From assembly GCF_001297125.1 (NCBI RefSeq), contig NZ_LHPC01000044.1, positions 124,001-188,000 on the forward strand: 64,000 bases of DNA. Direction: 5' to 3'. The stretch is from Pseudomonas sp. RIT-PI-q (GTDB taxonomy: Bacteria; Pseudomonadota; Gammaproteobacteria; Pseudomonadales; Pseudomonadaceae). The position numbers were made by a program, and so were the translations under genes. Positions 60,431 through 64,000 of the stretch are shown here, in pieces. A model generated the notes under the pieces. It ran no database searches and was not told the DNA's origin. It saw only the letters and a list, made by a program, of their open reading frames with translations. Numbering within the stretch: the first letter of the stretch is position 1; each line of letters starts with the position of its first letter.

Positions 60431-61453
60431 TCAGCTTTTTTTTACCCAGCGTTGACGCCATACCTGCTGCTCGGATTTGGTCTGGAAAGTCCAGGCAACG
60501 AAGCGGCTTTGTTTCTGCCCCTGGGACATTTCCACCACCTGGCTTTCCAGTACGCCGGCCTTTTTCAGCGCGGTCTGGATCACCGGCAGGTTCGAGGCTT
60601 TCGACACCAGGGTGCTGAACCAAAGCACTTTGTGCTGGAAATGCGCGCTCTCGGCAATCAGTTGCGTCACAAAGCGTGCTTCGCCACCTTCGCACCACAG
60701 TTCGGCCGATTGACCGCCAAAGTTCAGCACCGGCAGTTTACGTTTCGGGTCGGCGCGGCCCAGGGCGCGCCATTTACGCTCGCTGCCCTTGGTCGCTTCG
60801 TCCATCGAGGCGTGGAACGGCGGGTTGCACATGGTCAGGTCAAAACGTTCGCCGGGTTCGAGCAGGCCCAACAGAATGTGCTTGGGATTGCTTTGCTGAC
60901 GCAACTGGATGGCTTTGTTCAACCCGTTGGACTGCACGATAGCTTTCGCGGCGGCAACGGCCGTCGGGTCGATTTCCGAGCCGAGGAAGTGCCAGCGGTA
61001 GTCGCTGTAGCCGATCAATGGATAGACGCAGTTGGCACCCATGCCGATATCGAGCACCTTGACCGGCGCGCCGCGCGGGATCTCGCCGTCGTTGACGCTG
61101 GCCAACAGGTCGGCCAGGAAGTGCACGTAATCGGCACGGCCCGGAACCGGTGGGCACAGATAGTCGGCGGGAATGTCCCAATGGGCGATGCCGTAGAACG
61201 ACTTGAGCAGCGCCCGGTTGAACACCCGCACCGCGTCCGGGCTGGCGAAGTCGATGCTTTCCTTGCCATACGGGTTGATGATCACGAACTTCGCCAGTTC
61301 CGGCGTGGTTTTGATCAGCGCCGGGAAGTCGTAGCGACCCTGATGGCGATTGCGCGGGTGCAGGCTGGCCTTCTCGCGCGGTTCCACGGCTTTGGCCGGG
61401 GTGGCGGAGTCAGGCTTCTTGCGCGCAGGGCGGGGTGTGCGGGGGGCGTTCAT
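60431..61453 (-). CDS. rlmF: 23S rRNA (adenine-1618-N6)-methyltransferase RlmF
   Basis: 340 residues. A basic, Pro/Lys-rich N-terminal tail of about 30 residues, then HPRNRHQGRYDF, the SAM motif VKVLDIGMGANCVYPLIG, the acidic LGSEIDPTAV, and the N6-methylase motif NPPF in LTMCNPPFHASMDEA. The substrate adenine is in helix 68-type rRNA at position 1618 in E. coli numbering. Monocistronic. Confidence 0.94.
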   Translation of the reverse strand: MNAPRTPRPARKKPDSATPAKAVEPREKASLHPRNRHQGRYDFPALIKTTPELAKFVIINPYGKESIDFASPDAVRVFNRALLKSFYGIAHWDIPADYLCPPVPGRADYVHFLADLLASVNDGEIPRGAPVKVLDIGMGANCVYPLIGYSDYRWHFLGSEIDPTAVAAAKAIVQSNGLNKAIQLRQQSNPKHILLGLLEPGERFDLTMCNPPFHASMDEATKGSERKWRALGRADPKRKLPVLNFGGQSAELWCEGGEARFVTQLIAESAHFQHKVLWFSTLVSKASNLPVIQTALKKAGVLESQVVEMSQGQKQSRFVAWTFQTKSEQQVWRQRWVKKS

Positions 61454-61545
61454 GGGCGTGGTCGATTCGGGTATGGCTAAAAGTGGCGGGTATTGTCACC
61501 CATCCAGCCGTTGTGAACCCAATTGTAAAGTTCGCCGCTGTTCCC

Positions 61546-61634
61546 TGTGGGAGCGGGCTTGCCCGCGATGAGGACATCACATTCATCATTGATGTGGCTG
61601 CAAGGACGCCATCGCGGGCAAGCCCGCTCCCACA
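61546..61634. repeat. REP inverted pair between rlmF and valS
   Basis: Arms TGTGGGAGCGGGCTTGCCCG (61546 on) and its reverse complement (to 61634) in a 266-base gap that otherwise holds only the valS terminator and the rlmF promoter. Confidence 0.88.
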
Positions 61635-61671
61635 GGGATTTGTGGTGTTTTGGGGGGAAAGGGGCGGGCAC

Positions 61672-61705
61672 AAAAAAGGGAGGCCATTGCAGGCCTCCCT
61701 TTTTC
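61672..61705 (-). terminator. Terminator of valS
   Basis: AAAGGGAGGCC / GGCCTCCCTTT form a long stem, followed by T on the minus strand, 15 bases beyond the valS stop. The structure is symmetric, so it could act in both directions. Confidence 0.9.
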
Positions 61706-61719
61706 ATCACGAGTTGCCG

Positions 61720-64000
61720 TTACAGGCTGGCAATCCGCGCATGTTGCTCGGCCAGCTTGCCCAAAGCCTGTTCAGCTTCAGCCAGTTTGGCGCGTTCTTT
61801 CTCGATGACGTCGCTAGGGGCCTTGTCGACGAAACCGGCGTTGGACAGCTTGCCGCCAACCCGCTGAACTTCGCCCTGCAAGCGCAGGATTTCCTTGTCC
61901 AGGCGCGCCAGCTCAGCGTCTTTGTCGATCAGACCGGCCATCGGCACCAGCACTTCCATCTCGCCCACCAATGCGGTGGCGGACAGCGGTGCTTCTTCGC
62001 CGGCAGCCAATACGGTGATCGATTCCAGACGCGCCAGTTTCTTCAGCAGCGCTTCATTCTCGGTGAGGCGGCGCTGATCTTCGGCGCTGACGTTTTTCAG
62101 GAACAGGTTCAGCGGCTTGCCTGGACCGATGTTCATTTCGCCACGGATGTTGCGCGTGCCGAGCATCAGTTCCTTGAGCCATTCGATGTCGTCTTCGGCA
62201 GCCGGATCGAAGCGCTCTTCATTGGCCACTGGCCAAGGTTGCAGCATGATCGTCTTGCCTTCGATTCCGGCCAGCGGCGCGACGCGCTGCCAGATTTCTT
62301 CGGTGATGAACGGCATGAACGGGTGCGCCAGGCGCAGCGCGACTTCCAGCACCCGAACCAGCGTACGGCGGGTGCCGCGCTGACGTTCGACCGGCGCATT
62401 TTCGTCCCACAGCACAGGCTTGGAGAGTTCCAGATACCAGTCGCAATATTGGTTCCAGATGAACTCGTACAAGGCTTGTGCGGCCAGGTCGAAGCGGAAC
62501 TGGTCGAGTTGACGAGTCACTTCGGCTTCGGTGCGCTGCAGCTGCGAGATGATCCAGCGATCCGCCAGGGACAGTTCGTAGGCTTCGCCGTTCTGGCCGC
62601 AGTCTTCGCCCTTGTCCAGAACATAGCGCGCGGCGTTCCAGATTTTGTTGCAGAAGTTGCGATAGCCTTCGACGCGACCCATGTCGAACTTGATGTCGCG
62701 ACCAGTGGAGGCCAGCGAGCAGAAGGTGAAGCGCAGGGCGTCGGTGCCGTAGCTGGCGATGCCCTCGGCGAACTCGTCGCGGGTCTGCTTCTCGATCTTC
62801 TTCGCCAGTTTCGGCTGCATCATGCCGGAGGTGCGTTTCTGCACCAGCTCTTCGAGCTCGATACCGTCGATGATGTCCAGCGGGTCCAGGACGTTGCCCT
62901 TGGACTTTGACATCTTCTGGCCTTGGCCATCACGCACCAGGCCGTGCACATAAACGGTCTTGAACGGAACCTGCGGCGTGCCGTCTTCGTTCTTCACCAA
63001 ATGCATGGTGAGCATGATCATCCGGGCAACCCAGAAGAAAATGATGTCGAAACCGGTCACCAAGACGTCGGTGGAGTGGAATTTCTTGAGGAATTCGGTC
63101 TGCTCTGGCCAGCCCAGGGTGGAGAAGGTCCACAGGCCCGAACTGAACCAGGTGTCGAGAACGTCGTTGTCCTGTTGCAGCGCAACGTCCGGGCCGAGGG
63201 TGTGCTTGGCACGCACTTCGGGTTCGGCGCGACCGACGTAGACTTTGCCCGACTCGTCGTACCAGGCCGGAATCCGGTGGCCCCACCACAACTGACGGCT
63301 GATGCACCAATCCTGGATGTCGCGCATCCACGAGAAGTACATGTTTTCGTACTGTTTCGGCACGAACGCGATGCGACCGTCTTCAACGGCGGCGATGGCG
63401 GGCTCGGCCAACGGCTTGGTCGACACGTACCACTGGTCGGTCAGCCACGGCTCGATGATGGTCCCGGAGCGGTCGCCTTTCGGCACTTTCAGGGCGTGAT
63501 CGTTGACGCTGACCAACAGGCCGGCAGCATCGAATGCCGCGACGATCTGCTTGCGCGCTTCGAAGCGGTCCAGACCGGCGTATTCGGCCGGGATCTTGCC
63601 GTCGATGCTTTCGTTCAGCGTGCCGTCGAGGTTGAACACCTGGCAGGCCGGCAGTACGGCGGCGTTCTTGTCGAAGATGTTCAGCAGCGGCAGGTTGTGG
63701 CGCTTGCCGACTTCGTAGTCGTTGAAATCGTGGGCCGGGGTGATTTTCACGCAGCCGGTGCCGAATTCAGGGTCGCAGTAATCGTCGGCGATGATCGGGA
63801 TGCGGCGGCCGACCAGCGGCAGCTCGACAAATTTGCCGATCAGGGCTTTGTAGCGTTCATCGTTCGGGTTAACCGCAACGGCGGCGTCGCCGAGCATGGT
63901 TTCCGGGCGAGTGGTCGCGACGATCAGGAAATCGTTGCCTTCAGCGGTCTTCACGCCGTCGGCCAGCGGGTACTTGAGGTTCCACAGGAAACCTTTTTCG
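61720..64000 (-). CDS. valS: Valyl-tRNA synthetase, C-terminal 759 residues (5' end outside window)
   Basis: The frame runs to the right edge (GFLWNLKYPLADGVKT at the border). Visible regions are the editing domain (ATTRPETMLGDAAVAVNP), the second half of the catalytic core with KMSKS in GQGQKMSKSKGNVLDPLD and the WGHRIPAWY string, the anticodon-binding helical domain (AHPFMPFITEEIWQRV) and a C-terminal coiled-coil arm (IDKDAELARLDKEILRLQGE). The HIGH motif lies in the missing 5' part. It charges tRNA-Val and is essential. The start codon is off-window. Confidence 0.97.
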   Translation of the reverse strand, partial: EKGFLWNLKYPLADGVKTAEGNDFLIVATTRPETMLGDAAVAVNPNDERYKALIGKFVELPLVGRRIPIIADDYCDPEFGTGCVKITPAHDFNDYEVGKRHNLPLLNIFDKNAAVLPACQVFNLDGTLNESIDGKIPAEYAGLDRFEARKQIVAAFDAAGLLVSVNDHALKVPKGDRSGTIIEPWLTDQWYVSTKPLAEPAIAAVEDGRIAFVPKQYENMYFSWMRDIQDWCISRQLWWGHRIPAWYDESGKVYVGRAEPEVRAKHTLGPDVALQQDNDVLDTWFSSGLWTFSTLGWPEQTEFLKKFHSTDVLVTGFDIIFFWVARMIMLTMHLVKNEDGTPQVPFKTVYVHGLVRDGQGQKMSKSKGNVLDPLDIIDGIELEELVQKRTSGMMQPKLAKKIEKQTRDEFAEGIASYGTDALRFTFCSLASTGRDIKFDMGRVEGYRNFCNKIWNAARYVLDKGEDCGQNGEAYELSLADRWIISQLQRTEAEVTRQLDQFRFDLAAQALYEFIWNQYCDWYLELSKPVLWDENAPVERQRGTRRTLVRVLEVALRLAHPFMPFITEEIWQRVAPLAGIEGKTIMLQPWPVANEERFDPAAEDDIEWLKELMLGTRNIRGEMNIGPGKPLNLFLKNVSAEDQRRLTENEALLKKLARLESITVLAAGEEAPLSATALVGEMEVLVPMAGLIDKDAELARLDKEILRLQGEVQRVGGKLSNAGFVDKAPSDVIEKERAKLAEAEQALGKLAEQHARIASL

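Noticed and set aside
1..64000. tRNA or rRNA genes
   Set aside because: I looked for cloverleaf-like segments and CCA ends in the intergenic gaps and found only REP hairpins and terminators.

Overview
The window is a stretch of Pseudomonas chromosome, most likely from the P. fluorescens group. The evidence is a GC-rich sequence, a complete twelve-gene alginate operon in the classical order, a dauBAR D-arginine cluster beside an rhlB-type helicase and an aapJQMP transporter (an order I recall from P. aeruginosa), and many REP hairpins of the type common in fluorescent pseudomonads. Nearly all of it reads as core chromosome. I see no prophage, insertion sequence, CRISPR array, rRNA or tRNA. The only typical accessory module is a small mqsRA toxin-antitoxin pair.

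Layout. 1-2.6 kb: the end of an unrecognised gene, a diguanylate cyclase gene broken by a one-base deletion, and small genes with their own terminators. 2.8-9.2 kb: a minus-strand unit of periplasmic adaptor, MdtC-type RND pump, response regulator and sensor kinase. 9.2-10.5 kb: a gene-free island of nested direct, inverted and tandem repeats. 10.5-16.7 kb: a LysR regulator divergent from a NodT-type outer-membrane factor, a FUSC/AaeB pump, a DUF1656 protein and an HlyD adaptor, which together look like a complete aromatic-acid-type efflux system. 16.8-18.7 kb: three singletons (DUF4440-like, SDR, small membrane protein). 18.9-35.7 kb: algD-8-44-K-E-G-X-L-I-J-F-A, transcribed leftwards, ending in a strong terminator and interrupted by REP pairs at four junctions. 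36.5-41.8 kb: yaaA, a degenerate polysaccharide deacetylase, a PIN-PhoH ATPase and moaCDE. 42-46 kb: an amino-acid binding protein and dauR-dauA-dauB. 46-53 kb: rhlB, a carboxylesterase, and the aapJQMP amino-acid ABC transporter behind a near-perfect sigma-54 promoter. 53-64 kb: mqsRA, a FadR-type GntR regulator with a CynX/NimT-type MFS transporter, NTF2-like, GIY-YIG, GST and glutaredoxin genes, yejK/ndpA, an HU gene, rlmF, and the 3' part of valS running off the right edge.

Functional themes. In the alginate operon AlgD and AlgA make GDP-mannuronate precursors, and Alg8 with Alg44 polymerises under c-di-GMP control. AlgK, AlgE, AlgG, AlgX and AlgL form the periplasmic and outer-membrane conduit, and AlgI, AlgJ and AlgF (with AlgX) acetylate the polymer. 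The dau genes convert D-arginine to L-arginine. The aap system imports amino acids, probably under nitrogen control.

The most unusual signal is not a new enzyme system but the interplay of REP elements with genes. One REP arm supplies the start codon and first residues of the AlgK signal peptide, and another supplies the C-terminus and stop codon of a GIY-YIG protein. A perfect long hairpin and an 8-bp tandem array separate dauB from dauA. I did not find a convincing previously undescribed multi-gene system.
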